A DNA stretch of 64,000 bases, from NCBI GenBank assembly GCA_018806915.1, contig JAGKQI010000096.1:1798001-1862000 (forward strand), given 5' to 3'. The notes beneath the pieces are model-generated. The model did not search any database. It was given only the letters and a program-made list of their open reading frames with translations, and was not told the origin of the DNA. Source of the stretch: Phytophthora colocasiae. Taxonomy: Eukaryota; Oomycota; Peronosporomycetes; Peronosporales; Peronosporaceae. The stretch's first letter is position 1. Each line of letters begins with the position of its first letter. The position numbers were made by a program, and so were the translations under genes. Below are positions 30,901-40,578 of this stretch, piece by piece.

Positions 30901-32484
30901 ATTGCGCTCACCAGAGAAGACTTACTGGTGGAAGACAATAGTGAAAATGCGAGCTCAACTTCCTCATCGGAGATTATTGCGTTGGCAGACAGTTCATCCG
31001 ATGACGAATCGCGAGAGAGCAAGAGCCAATCGACACCTATGACTCAGCCTGAACCGCAGCCCGCGACGGAGTGTCGCCGCTCAAGCCGAGCTCAAACTCG
31101 AATCAGCTCGTTGGCAACACAAAACTTGGAAAATCAAGAGAAACTTTTGGAATCAGAGCGCTTAGCTAACCAAGAAAAACGACGAAAGAAGCGTGAAAAG
31201 TTCGCACAATCAGCAGATAACTCGGAGTATCTGGATAATTCGTATCTACCCGCAGTCACATCTTCACTGAAGAAGCTGCTGTCCAAGACTCAGCCGTGTG
31301 GCTCCTCCTGTTGGATTTCTGCGGATGATAGCGAAGCGAATTATCCGCCTTTGACTCAGGTCGACTCTGTGCTTGTGCGTAAACTGGCATCGTCTCTCCA
31401 GTCAAATGCCTGTGTGATTTCGGCGGTGCTCAAGAGTCCTACGTGCACCTGCACCCAAATCTCCAAGTTTCTCACTGAGGAGAAAAAGCGGAGGGACAGT
31501 GGAGACTTGGGAGCAGATGATCTGTCTACCCCCTCCAAACGGCCACGAAAAGGACGTCACAGCTCCGGCGTTGGCTCCAATCGGTCACTAGCGAAGCGTG
31601 TTGGTGAGCAGCGTATCTACGAACGCGACAAGAAATTCAGCTACGAACCCTGCAATCACGATGGGATATGCGCTGAAAACTGTGACTGTGTCAAGCGTAG
31701 GCATATGTGTGGTAGAGTGTGCTCCTGCCCTCGTGATTGTCCAAGTCGGTTCCAAGGCTGTCGGTGTTCAATGGGCAATTGCCGCACGTCAACTTGTCCA
31801 TGCTTGAATGCAGGACGAGAGTGTGATCCGGACTATTGCTTCAGCTGCGGAGCAAGCGATGCTGCTGTCATGGCGTTCCATCCTGAATTTAAACGCTGGA
31901 ACAGCCAGAACCTCAATATCTGCCAGAATGTCAACATGCTCCGTGGCAGTATCCAGAAGAACATTGGTGTTGCCTTCTCTGCAACGCATGGATGGGGTGC
32001 GTACGCTCTCGAACCAATCCGCAAGGATGAGTTTGTGCTGGAGTATACCGGCGAACTGATTACGGATGAGGAAGCTGAGCGACGCGGAACTATCTACGAT
32101 CGCAAGGGGTTGAGCTACTTGTTTGGTGTCAGTGGTGAATACGTGGTAGACGCTGCCATGAAGGGCAATAAGGCCAAATTCGCCAACCACAAAGAGAAAG
32201 CAGCAGCGAATTTGGATGTGAAGATTATTTCTTCCAACGGAGAGGACCGGATCGGCCTCTTTGCATCTGAGGACATTGAAATGGGAGCTGAGCTGTTTTT
32301 CGATTATGGATACACTCACGAAAATGCCCCCAAGTGGAGCCAATTCCATAAACCAGAGCCTGAGAAGCGTGTGTACGCCGTTGTCGACGATGAAAACGAG
32401 TGGGAGTAAGTGTTGATGTTGAATCGATGGCTGTGAGCTATGAATTGATATGTGTGGTTTTGTTTGTGCAGGCGATGGGAGTAA
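27942..32484 (+). CDS. EZH2-like histone methyltransferase (CXC plus SET domain)
   Basis: Five exons (27942-29427, 29502-29617, 29694-29889, 29960-32405, 32472-32484), all GT-AG, give 1418 residues. If the last intron is not removed, the stop is at 32407-32409 (1415 residues). Residues 1-500 are Ser/Glu/Lys-rich and disordered. A conserved middle follows (FDRPLWDYDKTGELKRKC, ELPYIKKCHARRVRHILRTTRDQL). At about 1150-1230 lies a Cys-rich pre-SET/CXC domain (CNHDGICAENCDCVKRRHMCGRVCSCPRDC... CSMGNCRTSTCPC). The SET domain is at about 1270-1390 (GVAFSATHGWGAYALEPIRKDEFVLEYTGELI, KAKFANHKE, ELFFDYGYTHENA). CXC directly before SET is the Enhancer-of-zeste layout, so H3K27 methylation in the nucleus is expected. 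The usual NHS motif is NHK and the following Asn-Cys is absent. It is much longer than animal EZH2 (about 750 residues). Confidence 0.88.
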
Positions 32485-32871
32485 CTCGAAGTACCGCTGT
32501 TATAATGCGTTTGGGATGAATTCAGGTTTGCAAGTGCCTTTAAGCAAATAGTTGGGGTCTAATCGACTTGCCACTGGCAAGTTGCTGGTGATAAAATTGA
32601 TTTATTTACCAGCTTTACTAGGGTTTGATTTTAAGGCGGAATCAAGTAAACAAGTCGTGCTAAAAGAAGTACAAGCATCATTAATCTGCAGGCGGCACAT
32701 CGTCCACAGCCAAGATATTAAGCTGCGCACATAATCATTCGGGTAGGGCAACGAAAGCAAGTGATTGGCACATGCAGACACCGGATTGTGCACTTGAGAA
32801 GATTACGGGCTATGTCACTGAGGATCGCACGATCAGAACTGAACAGGACAGCCAAGCAAGGGCAACGTGCT
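32485..32871. other. Intergenic, no gene recognised
   Basis: Lies between the EZH2-like gene and the core promoter of the aldo-keto reductase pseudogene. No repeat or RNA seen. Confidence 0.3.
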
Positions 32872-32888
32872 GCTCATTATTCAATTCG
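32872..32888 (+). promoter_or_regulatory. Oomycete core promoter (Inr plus flanking element)
   Basis: GCTCATTATTCAATTCG closely follows the oomycete initiator consensus GCTCATTYYNCAWTTT. It sits 31 bp upstream of the ATG of the aldo-keto reductase at 32919. Confidence 0.7.
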
Positions 32889-32918
32889 CCGTCTTCCGGA
32901 CCAACAAAGCAAGAAACC

Positions 32919-33975
32919 ATGTCAAGTCCCGCTACCCCCGCCAAGATGACCTACCGTTTCCTCGGCAACTCGGGACTGCTCGTTTCTAAGATGGCACTCG
33001 GAAGCTGGATGACCTTCGATGAGAAGCACACGGTCGATGCCTGGTACGAGATGATGAAGATCGCCTACCAGCACGGAGTCAACTTCTACGATAAGGTATA
33101 CGGCAACGGCCAAGCTGAAAAGGTCATGGGTGCTGCCATTCAACACGGCATCTCCGACGGCGTCTGGACCCGTGAGGATCTCGTTGTCACCACCAAGATT
33201 TTCATGGGCGCCAAGGGCTGGGAGGAATCTGGCCCCAACGCACAAGGCATCAGCCGCAAGCACATCGTCGAAGGCTTGAAGGCTTCGCTCCGTCGCATGC
33301 AGCTTGACTACGTCGACGTTGTCTTCTGTCACCGACCGGAGCCGTACACACCCATCTAGGAGACTGTGCGCACCATGAACTTCGTCATTCAGCAAGGTTG
33401 GGCCTTTTACTGGGGGACCAGCGAGTGGAACGCTTCCGATATCGTCGAGGCCTGCGAGATCGCCGACCGTCTTGGCTTGATCCGCCCCATCGTGGAGCAG
33501 GCGCAGTACAACCTCATGGAGCGTTCCAAGGTGGAGTTCGAGTTCGCGCCACTGTACAAGAAGTACAAGCTCGGGTTGACAACGTGGGCTCCGCTAGCCA
33601 ACGGCATCCTGACGGGCAAGTACAGCGGTGGTGTGAAGGAAGGCATGCGCTTCGCTGATCCCTTCTTCCAGAGCATCTTCGGCGACACATTCGACGACCG
33701 CGTCGCCAAGGCCGATAAGCTTAAGGTGATCGCGGACGAGATCGGATGTTCGTTGGCGCAGCTCGCCATGGCCTGGTGCATCTCCAACGAGAACGTGTCG
33801 ACAGTGCTTGTCGGAGCCAGTCGTCCATCGCAACTGGAAGAGAACCTCAAGGCTATTGAAGTGGTGGATAAAACTCACGCCGGAATTGAAGACGCGCATG
33901 AACGAAATTGCGACGTTTATCCCACAAGCCCCGAAACTGGACGCGTTGGCCAAATTCCGCGAACGCTGGCTGTAG
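32919..33975 (+). pseudogene. Aldo-keto reductase, voltage-gated K+ channel beta-subunit type, broken
   Basis: ATG 32919 starts MSSPATPAKMTYRFLGNSGLLVSKMALGSWMTF, typical of the AKR6 family. The cofactor/active-site region VNFYDKVYGNGQAEKVMG keeps the catalytic Tyr but lacks about two residues compared with the usual FDNAEVYGNG. It continues LVVTTKIF, LDYVDVVFCHRPEP, GWAFYWGTSEWNASDI, VEQAQYNLMERSKVE, LGLTTWAPLANGILTGKYSGG and LAMAWCISNENVSTVLVGASRPSQLEENL. Two lesions break it: a TAG in place of a sense codon (33357-33359, before ETVRTMNF) and an extra A in a run near 33870. After the extra A, the expected C-terminus (KLTPELKTRMNEIATFIPQ...FRERWL) is readable in the next frame to 33975. Such proteins are NADPH-dependent reductases. 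The intact promoter suggests recent loss. Confidence 0.88.
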
Positions 33976-34028
33976 GTCTGCAGCTTTATCAGTGATAATG
34001 TTCACTTTATTCACTGATTTTTTGTATA

Positions 34029-34526
34029 TTAGTTGTCTCGTCCAGTGATTGTTTCATCTCGAACTGCTTCTGCCTTTTCAATATCTGCTGTATCCAGAGT
34101 GATTGCAATAAATGACGAGCGCTTCCACCACGTTCTCTCGAGACTCCACTTGATCCCTTTGTCCTTGAACTTTTTCTTCTCATTCAAGCGTCGCAATTGC
34201 AACTGCAGTCGACTTTCAGCCTCTTGCACTTGAGTAGTAGCACAATATAGTGACAACCCCAATGTACAGATACAACAGCCATAGCCGAAGCCTTTGCAGG
34301 GTAAACAAGGCCAATGGTCCATCAGAGCATCGTTAATCATCGTCACTGCCTTGTCAAAGTCTTCACGTGTTATCAACTGTCGTAGCTGCTTCGACTCGGG
34401 GTATTCGTCATCGTAACTGGACGCTAATCCATTCACAAACACCTCACCAGTAGGCTGGAGCTTCACTACGACTTGGACCATTTCTTCTTCCCGATCAATC
34501 TGGTATCTGAGACTGTAGCCATGCAT
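34029..34526 (-). CDS. Erf4/GOLGA7-type palmitoyltransferase accessory protein
   Basis: 165 residues, single exon. A central Cys-rich, partly hydrophobic segment (PCLPCKGFGYGCCICTLGLSLYCATTQVQEAESRLQLQLRRLNEK) is preceded by ITREDFDKAVTMINDAL and followed by a basic/aromatic domain with WSLERTWWKRSSFIAITL. This order resembles the Golgin A7/ERF4 family, whose members stabilise DHHC palmitoyltransferases at ER/Golgi membranes; the match is by pattern only. ATG 34526 was chosen as the first ATG in frame. The gene is divergent from BBS4, with 92 bp between start codons, and tail-to-tail with the aldo-keto reductase pseudogene (53 bp). A DHHC enzyme lies at 46706-47718. Confidence 0.7.
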   Translation of the reverse strand: MHGYSLRYQIDREEEMVQVVVKLQPTGEVFVNGLASSYDDEYPESKQLRQLITREDFDKAVTMINDALMDHWPCLPCKGFGYGCCICTLGLSLYCATTQVQEAESRLQLQLRRLNEKKKFKDKGIKWSLERTWWKRSSFIAITLDTADIEKAEAVRDETITGRDN

Positions 34527-34618
34527 ATAATTAATGTAGCCATGAATCTAATTTGAAGTACTGTAGCCATAACTCTAATCTTGGCGTCGTTTCATGTGCA
34601 TTTTGAGATCAAGAAAAG
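34527..34618. promoter_or_regulatory. Short divergent promoter with TGTAGCCAT repeats
   Basis: Only 92 bp separate the Erf4-type and BBS4 start codons. TGTAGCCAT occurs three times here or at its edge (near 34515, 34537 and 34563). TTCATGTGCATTTTG near 34592 is initiator-like for BBS4. Confidence 0.4.
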
Positions 34619-35969
34619 ATGACAAAGGACAACGCAATGGACAGCATTCGGTCGCCCCGATCGCATCATGGAGCACGTGGGAGCTCTAGTAGTCACATGT
34701 CGGAACCTTCAGCTAGAAATTGGTATCTACATCGACTGTACTTACGTTCTGAGTTCAAAGAGTGTCTACGTGTGATCGAAGGGGTTTTGAGAGAGCATCA
34801 GGGTCTAAGCGAGTATCCACTTTACGTGAAAGCTCTGATTCTTCGTCAGTCTGGACGAATTCAAGAGAGTTTACAGCTCTTTCAAGCTGCAGCGTGTCTG
34901 AATCCGGAGAACAAGGAGAATCTCAAGCAAGTCGGAAGGTCGCTCTACCTTTTGGGCAAACACACGGCTGCAATTGAAGTGTACGAGGAGATCTTAACCA
35001 TGGGACGTGTAGACGACTGGGAGATTTACCACAGTATGGGGCTATGTCACATGTATTTGAAGGACTATGACCGTGCGGCGCAGAACTTCCAGCGAGCGAA
35101 CACTATCAACCGCCATGATGCGACCTTCCTTCAGTTGGGCAAAGTGCATACGCTGCGTGAGGACTTTAAGGCTGCTATCAACGTGTACTTGGAAGCATTA
35201 GAGTTCTCACCGGAGAATCCAGAGATCCTAACGACTCTCGGACTGCTCTATCTGCGTGTGGGCGAGAACTTCCGAGCTTTTGACTACTTGGGTAACTCAC
35301 TTACACACGACCCACGTAACCCGAAGACCATTCTCGCTGCAGGATCGATCATCCAGGACCACGGAGATATGGACGTCGCTCTTGTTAAGTACCGAGTGGC
35401 TGCAGCCCAGACACCCAACTCGGCGCAGCTTTGGAACAATGTGGGGATGTGTTTTTTCGGAAAACAGCGCTACGTAGCGTCTGTAGCTTGCCTCAAGCGT
35501 GCGTTGTACTTGGATCCGTTCGAGTGGATCACGTCGTACAATTTGGGGCTTGTGCATCTTAATACGGGCCAGTACGCGTCTGCTTTCCACTTCTTCAGCG
35601 CTGCTATCAACCTCAAACCAGATTTCCCGAGCTCATACATGTACTTGGCCATTACACTCAGCCGCCTAGATGACTTCGAGAACGCCTGTAGCGCATTTGA
35701 CAAGGCCATCGAGATGGAACGGTATCACACACCTAGTAGAAATATTGGGAGAATTGTTTTGTGCACTGACAGTGCTTGTTGTTGCTAGAGATCACATGTT
35801 CCACCTCAACTACGCCATCACCTTGTACAACAACGACGAGATGGAGCGTGCAAAAGTTCAATTCGACCGCTTCGAGGAGATCTTCGAGGGTTTAGACGAA
35901 GAAGCCCGTTTGGCCGATCCAGAAGTGCAAGAACAGCGTCAAGCTCTGCTCAATGCACTGGTGGACTGA
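34619..35969 (+). CDS. BBS4: BBS4-like TPR protein (BBSome subunit)
   Basis: Two exons (34619-35721 and 35789-35969; 67-nt intron GTATCA...GCTAG) give 427 residues. After a short Ser-rich N-terminus (about 30 residues) come about nine tetratricopeptide repeats covering residues 35-370. Examples are ALILRQSGRIQESLQLFQAAACLNPENK, MGLCHMYLKDYDRAAQNFQRANTINRHD, LGLLYLRVGENFRAFDYLGNSLTHDPRN and MYLAITLSRLDDFENACSAFDKAIEME. The start (NWYLHRLYLRSEFKECLRVIE) and end (NYAITLYNNDEMERAKVQFDRFEEIFEGL) follow BBS4. BBS4 is part of the BBSome, the coat that moves membrane proteins along cilia; flagellate zoospores would need it. It is convergent with the histidine phosphatase at 36087 (117 bp apart). Confidence 0.85.
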
Positions 35970-36086
35970 AGGTTCAACTAACTCAATAGTCAGCCAAAGG
36001 GAGGTGCCAACTTTATTTGATAATGGATGAAAGATTGGCTCCTCAACGTCCTTCAACGTCCAACATGTAGTCAGTCGTTTGAGACT

Positions 36087-36944
36087 CTAGATCGCCTCCA
36101 ACACGAGAGGGATGACCTCGCAGTTTGCAGGGTGGATCCGGACACCTAACACGACGGCGCACACGGACTCCATGAAGCCCGAATGTGTCACTACCGCGAC
36201 ATTCTTCTCCGGAATCTCATTAAAAAGCTCCAGGAGAAACTCCTTCGCGCGCTGCTGCATCTCCTCGTCCGTCTCGCGGTGCGTTGACGTCCAGAGCGTG
36301 TCGTCCTCGCTCTTGATGGCTGAAAAGTCCACGTCGGGAAACTTTAGCTTAAGCTCCGAGACTGAGCGCCGCTTATCGCACGTGTGACAGCCAAGGATTT
36401 CTCGGCAGCTTTCGACGCAGACAAACGGTGTCTCTGGTACTTGGTCCTTTGCGAAGAAGTTCTGGGCGGTTTGAATGGCTCGAGAGAGCGGTGAAACGAC
36501 CACCCGCTCAATAGGAGGCATCCCTCTCTCGAGTTCAGCCTTCACACTACCGGGTCCTTTGCTCTGTGCATCGTTAACTCCGAATGGCGTGAGATCTGCG
36601 TCCAGATATTTCTCCTCGAAAGCGATTCCGGATTCCCAGCGTTCGGCACCGACTTCATCCGCCGCTGCGTTGTGAACGCCCTGAGCGTGACGCACGAAGT
36701 AAACGACCTTGAGGCGCCTCGGGACACTCGAGCTGTCCTCGGGTTTCTCCAGTTGGGCAATTGTACGTTGGAACTCGTCCCAGGACGCAGGTTCGAGCTG
36801 GAATCGCTTGAAAAGTGCCGGGGAATCCGAATTGACGGGCGTTTTCGGTGCGAAAAAGCCCTCGACAGCTCGGACGGAGGTGGGGGGACTAGAGGCAATG
36901 TCGTCGGCGTTGGCAGCGCGTTCAATCTCAGTTGTCTCCGTCAT
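36087..36944 (-). CDS. Histidine phosphatase superfamily protein (paralogue 1)
   Basis: 285 residues, no introns. Residues 80-95 contain VVYFVRHAQGVHNAAADE, the RHG-type motif with the catalytic His. LDADLTPFGVNDAQ follows, then VVVSPLSRAIQTAQNFF and CVESCREILGCHTCDKRRSVSEL. The second catalytic His is in VAVVTHSGFMESVCAVVLG. The layout is that of phosphoglycerate-mutase-like acid phosphatases, but the substrate cannot be told. The N-terminal 70 residues (VRAVEGFFAPKTP...LFKRFQLEPASWDEFQ) are shared with the paralogues at 43440 and 44479. Of the three it has the most complete set of motifs. No signal peptide seen. Confidence 0.88.
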   Translation of the reverse strand: MTETTEIERAANADDIASSPPTSVRAVEGFFAPKTPVNSDSPALFKRFQLEPASWDEFQRTIAQLEKPEDSSSVPRRLKVVYFVRHAQGVHNAAADEVGAERWESGIAFEEKYLDADLTPFGVNDAQSKGPGSVKAELERGMPPIERVVVSPLSRAIQTAQNFFAKDQVPETPFVCVESCREILGCHTCDKRRSVSELKLKFPDVDFSAIKSEDDTLWTSTHRETDEEMQQRAKEFLLELFNEIPEKNVAVVTHSGFMESVCAVVLGVRIHPANCEVIPLVLEAI

Positions 36945-37018
36945 TTATCTAGCTAAAGGTTACTCGACGGATGCGACAATGACGTCCGTCGAGCAGGAAT
37001 TCCCTGTCGAAACTGATT

Positions 37019-37357
37019 TTATGTACCGATGGAGGTGGTCGTGTATCGTTGGGAGGAACAACCTGTAGCACGCGTTGTGGAGCTTTCCCGTCTGTGGAAT
37101 TCAGTGCTGCAGGTCTCCTTTGCATGCACAGACCTCTCCTGCTCATCAAATAATACCAGTGCATGTTGGACAATCTTGCAGATCGACAAAGGCCCAGCAG
37201 CTTCTGCGACAGGTTCCACATATCGGACAGCACTGCTTACATGCTGTAGGTGTTCCCCAATGTAGTTGACGGTCTTATCGACGACGGTATTGAAGGCAAG
37301 TTCTGTCCCGATACAAAACGCTACGTATCCGTTAGAAAAACGGCCAGCCAATCTCAG
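37019..37357 (-). other. Possible coding exon, unassigned
   Basis: Open minus-strand frame without an ATG (DWLAGRFSNGYVAFCIGTELAFNTVVDKTVNYIGEHLQHVSSAVRYVEPVAEAAGPLSICKIVQHALVLFDEQERSV...). The amino-acid mix looks protein-like, and it could be the main exon of a small gene with an upstream first exon. There is no family match, and I am not sure it is real. Confidence 0.25.
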
Positions 37358-37519
37358 CGCGCTTTAGTTGAAGACACTTTCCTGTGGTCGTCTACCATAC
37401 AAAATTCAAGTGAAACGAGGATACAGATCAGCCAATCACCTGTTTTTTTTCTCATGTGAGAAAATCCGACATTATCGTCCGCAGTTTACGCAGTGCCTCG
37501 AGTGGGCGTCACTCAATGA

Positions 37520-37533
37520 CCATTCTCACTTTT
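37520..37533 (+). promoter_or_regulatory. Initiator-like core promoter
   Basis: CCATTCTCACTTTT resembles the oomycete initiator plus flanking element. It is 43 bp upstream of the ATG at 37576. Confidence 0.45.
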
Positions 37534-37575
37534 GCCGCACCCAACGCAGACCAATTCCTACAGATATAATACACA

Positions 37576-38244
37576 ATGACGCAGGACGCTATCAAGAAGA
37601 AACTCAGTCGGAACAGCCTCGACAGTCGCGCACCTGAGCAGAAACGTGTTCGTCTCAGTCCGCCAATGCTGCCACAGGTTTCCGCTCCGCTACCGACGTC
37701 ACTACCGCCTTTGCCACCGCTACGGAACTTTACAGATCAGAAACGCAGCACTTCAGTCTCTACAGATCCAGCTACAGCTACAAGCAACACACAGAAGCTA
37801 GCAGAACTCCGGCTCAAGTACTTGGGGGACATCAACATGGTGGTGCAGGAGCTCAAGGCTGTACTGACTTACGGTCCCGGTTCGGCAAGCCTGGATGCTC
37901 CTGTGACGCCCTCAGTCGTACTTAAACTTGTGCGCACAGTCCAGACTTTGGAGAAACTTCGGTCGCTGCTACTGATGAACCCAGTGAGACTGCGCAAAGT
38001 GTCTTTGGGTCAATTGGAGACTGTGGAACAGCAGATTAAGACAAATCTCCTCCCACTGGCCACGTTGCTCCGCAGCTTCGACAATGAGAAGAATTGTTCT
38101 AGTGGAGATAATATGGTCAAGACGGAACAGAATTGGAGCGACCAGTATGACTCCGAGTCTCCACGCTCGCCGTCGGGAGTGTTAAGGTCGCTGCCTTGTC
38201 ATGACTGGCGCTTCTTGTCCATGGCGCTGAGTTTGCAGCTGTAG
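37576..38244 (+). CDS. Hypothetical protein
   Basis: 222 residues, single exon. Residues 1-75 are basic and Pro/Ser-rich (KKLSRNSLDSRAPEQKRVRLSPPMLPQ) with a possible nuclear signal. Residues 76-165 are helical (KLAELRLKYLGDINMVVQELKAVLTYGPGSASLD... LKLVRTVQTLEKLRSLLLMNPVRLRKVSLGQLETVEQQIKTNLLP). The C-terminus is Ser-rich. The helical region suggests a protein-protein interaction module, but I do not recognise a family. An initiator-like element lies 43 bp upstream. A longer spliced form at the 3' end is possible. Confidence 0.6.
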   Translation: MTQDAIKKKLSRNSLDSRAPEQKRVRLSPPMLPQVSAPLPTSLPPLPPLRNFTDQKRSTSVSTDPATATSNTQKLAELRLKYLGDINMVVQELKAVLTYGPGSASLDAPVTPSVVLKLVRTVQTLEKLRSLLLMNPVRLRKVSLGQLETVEQQIKTNLLPLATLLRSFDNEKNCSSGDNMVKTEQNWSDQYDSESPRSPSGVLRSLPCHDWRFLSMALSLQL

Positions 38245-38386
38245 TTTTCATAAGTAGCATATCTTCTCATGTTTAGGACATTCTTCACAAAGAAAATAGC
38301 TAAGTTATTCAATATCGCCTTGAGAAATGGTCTTTGTAGTGTCTCTACTTTCTACATCAAACAAAAGGATATCCGAAGAACTCCAT

Positions 38387-39438
38387 CTAGGCGGCGGATG
38401 GTGGGAACGCATGGTACAGGTCCAGTGTAATATCCACAGCTCCTGTGCTTTCCCATTGTCGGATCACTTCTCTAGAGCGTAGGTCGGCTTGGCGAATTGG
38501 CTCGGGCACGCGGTACTTGGAACAAGCTTGAGCGATTGCGACGCTCGTGTCCAGAGACAACATGTGCCCTACGGACACGTAAACTGGATTCTTCACACCA
38601 GCAGCGCCGCACAACGCCGCTCCCCAAACCTACAACGCAAATTATATGAATATGAATGAAAACAATGGAATATCCTCCTTTCAAACACCCACCTTTCCAG
38701 ATTCCCCTGTAAGTTTGACGAGATCACGGTCTTCAGCTTTGGCTTTGGCCATCAGACCTTTAACATCAGGTTTGGTGAGGCCGTCGACGTGGAGGAACGT
38801 CTTACCCACTCCAATAGTTGGGATGTTCTCCAGCACACCGAAGTGAGAAGCTAGACCGAAGCCTTGTGGATGCAACACACCATTGCCATCCACCAGCGTC
38901 ACATCCGGCAGCAGATCTGCAACCACAAAATGACCAGAACAGTAACCACACAGACTAATACTCTTTAACTAAAAGTCTACATACCTGGCTGTCGTCGTCG
39001 GAGATCGTCATACAGTTTAATCAGAGCTGGAACCTCACGAAAAGCCAAGAACCCGGCGATATACGGGGCTGGAAGCGACACGTACGTGAACGCTTCGTAC
39101 AGAACTTTCAGTGATGGATAGTCGAGTACCACAATGGAAGCACAGGCGTGTTCATCCGATCCTTTGAGGAAACTGATATCCACCCCAGCCACTCTCCTTA
39201 GTTGTCTCTGAGAACTGTCCTCGTTAATCGACGAAGAATCAAGATGCCACTGCACTGTGTCCGTCTCAAGGAGTCGCTGCTTCAGCTGCAGCTGTTCCGC
39301 TTTGTATCACAAACGTCAGTTGGAACAAGATAGATAGGATCATATAGATAGAGACACACTCTTCCATTGCTCGTGCATTGTGCTGATGTCTTCGCTGTTA
39401 GAGCCTGTTCGCTTCACTGCTGGAGATGGAGACGGCAT
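38387..39438 (-). CDS. Endonuclease V (deoxyinosine-specific nuclease)
   Basis: Four exons (39438-39360, 39299-38985, 38916-38693, 38629-38387), all GT-AG with in-frame joins, give 286 residues. Motifs of the Nfi/EndoV family in order: [11 protein letters not shown] (first metal-binding Asp), [22 protein letters not shown] (the Glu after FR), [26 protein letters not shown] (second Asp; VDG.G..HP..FG.A.H.GV), [23 protein letters not shown] and [12 protein letters not shown]. The enzyme cuts nucleic acid near inosine, for DNA repair in bacteria and mainly on RNA in animals. The start at 39438 begins a short N-terminal exon. The length is slightly above the bacterial enzyme. The Harbinger fragment begins 172 bp upstream of its start. 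Confidence 0.9.
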
Positions 39439-39610
39439 ACCTAGCCCCGGTTAGGTTGGTTTTGATTGGCTAAAAGACGGCAGGTTTCAACAACGCATCT
39501 GGAGACGTTTCAACGTTTTATGTACCATTCCTCTCCACCTCCCGGAGGTGGAGAAGGAGAGCTGGAGACAGCATCCACAAACACAAAACTTCTAGAACAA
39601 AACAACATTC

Positions 39611-40300
39611 ATGAACGACGAAGACTTGGTGCTGGCTGTTTGCGCGGCTGTAGGTCACGCCATGGCATCGATTGGAGCTGATAGAGCGCCGTTTCCGCGA
39701 AGGAGTCCTTCACAGATTCTCACCGTGACATCCCTGCATTTTGACGAGATGCTGCAGTCGGCGGCGTGCGCTAGCTGGTTCGAGGACAATTTGCGCTGCA
39801 CGAAAGATACATTTTTACGTCTTGCACGATTCTTTCAGGAGCGCGGAATTCGGTTTGCGAATACTAAAGTTCGACGACACTCTTATGAGAAAAAGGTTGC
39901 AGCAGCTCTCTACTTTTTGGGGGCACCTGCTGGCTATCGTGAGGTAGGTGGCGCTATGGGAATGTCAAGAAGCTATGTTAAGGAGATTACGGCGGAGGTG
40001 ATTCGCGTGTTAAAATCAGTGGCATGTCTAGTTATCTCGTTTCCCCGTGATCGTGAAGGATGGAGTGCAATTGAGGAGAGCTTTGAGTTGCCCCATCGCT
40101 ATCCTGGAGTTGTTGGGGCCATTGATGGATCGCTAATTGAAATTGAACGGCCAAATGATTTTGATGGTTTTCGAAAAGGGTATCCTGCTCTAAATGTGCA
40201 AGCAGTCGTGACAATGGACAGTTATTTTTTAAGTGTTGAGGTGCGCCCCGGGTCGTGGTCCAATCGCAAGTGCTGGCAGCACAGCACCATTGTGCTGTGA
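39611..40300 (+). pseudogene. PIF/Harbinger transposase, C-terminally truncated
   Basis: 229 residues. The N-terminal half has a helical region with CTKDTFLRLARFFQERGIRF and KVAAALYFLGAPAGYREVGGAMGMSRSYVKEITAEVIRVL (helix-turn-helix of DDE_Tnp_4 proteins). Then HRYPGVVGAIDGSLIEIERP with the first catalytic Asp, RKGYPALNVQAVV, and SVEVRPGSWSNRKCW. The stop at 40298-40300 comes before the second Asp and the Glu. Faint coding traces continue to about 40490. Terminal repeats could not be matched. It is the only clear transposon inside the 28-51 kb gene island and lies in the gap between endonuclease V and DnaJ without breaking either. Confidence 0.85.
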
Positions 40301-40578
40301 GGCTTGGTTGCGGGGGGCCATCGCGATGGAGCTGTCTTTGTCTGGCTGTCGAGGTGCTGGACAACTCTGGTGTGTAATTGGTCAAAAGTTTTATGTGGGG
40401 ATGGAGCTGTAGCGAACGCAGCTCAAGACGATACGGGACTTTTTCTACTGCGATCTCTACCCGAGGTACAAAGCGAACACGCTCTTAGGATGTACCCATG
40501 TTGAAAAGCTATTTGTACCCATGTCAATATTGCACCAATCAAATACATACACAATGTAGCCAAATCCAAATGGGTCCT

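Noticed and set aside
36949..37233. Minus-strand 94-codon frame overlapping another open frame
   Set aside because: Overlaps a slightly more protein-like frame at 37019-37357; neither has firm support.
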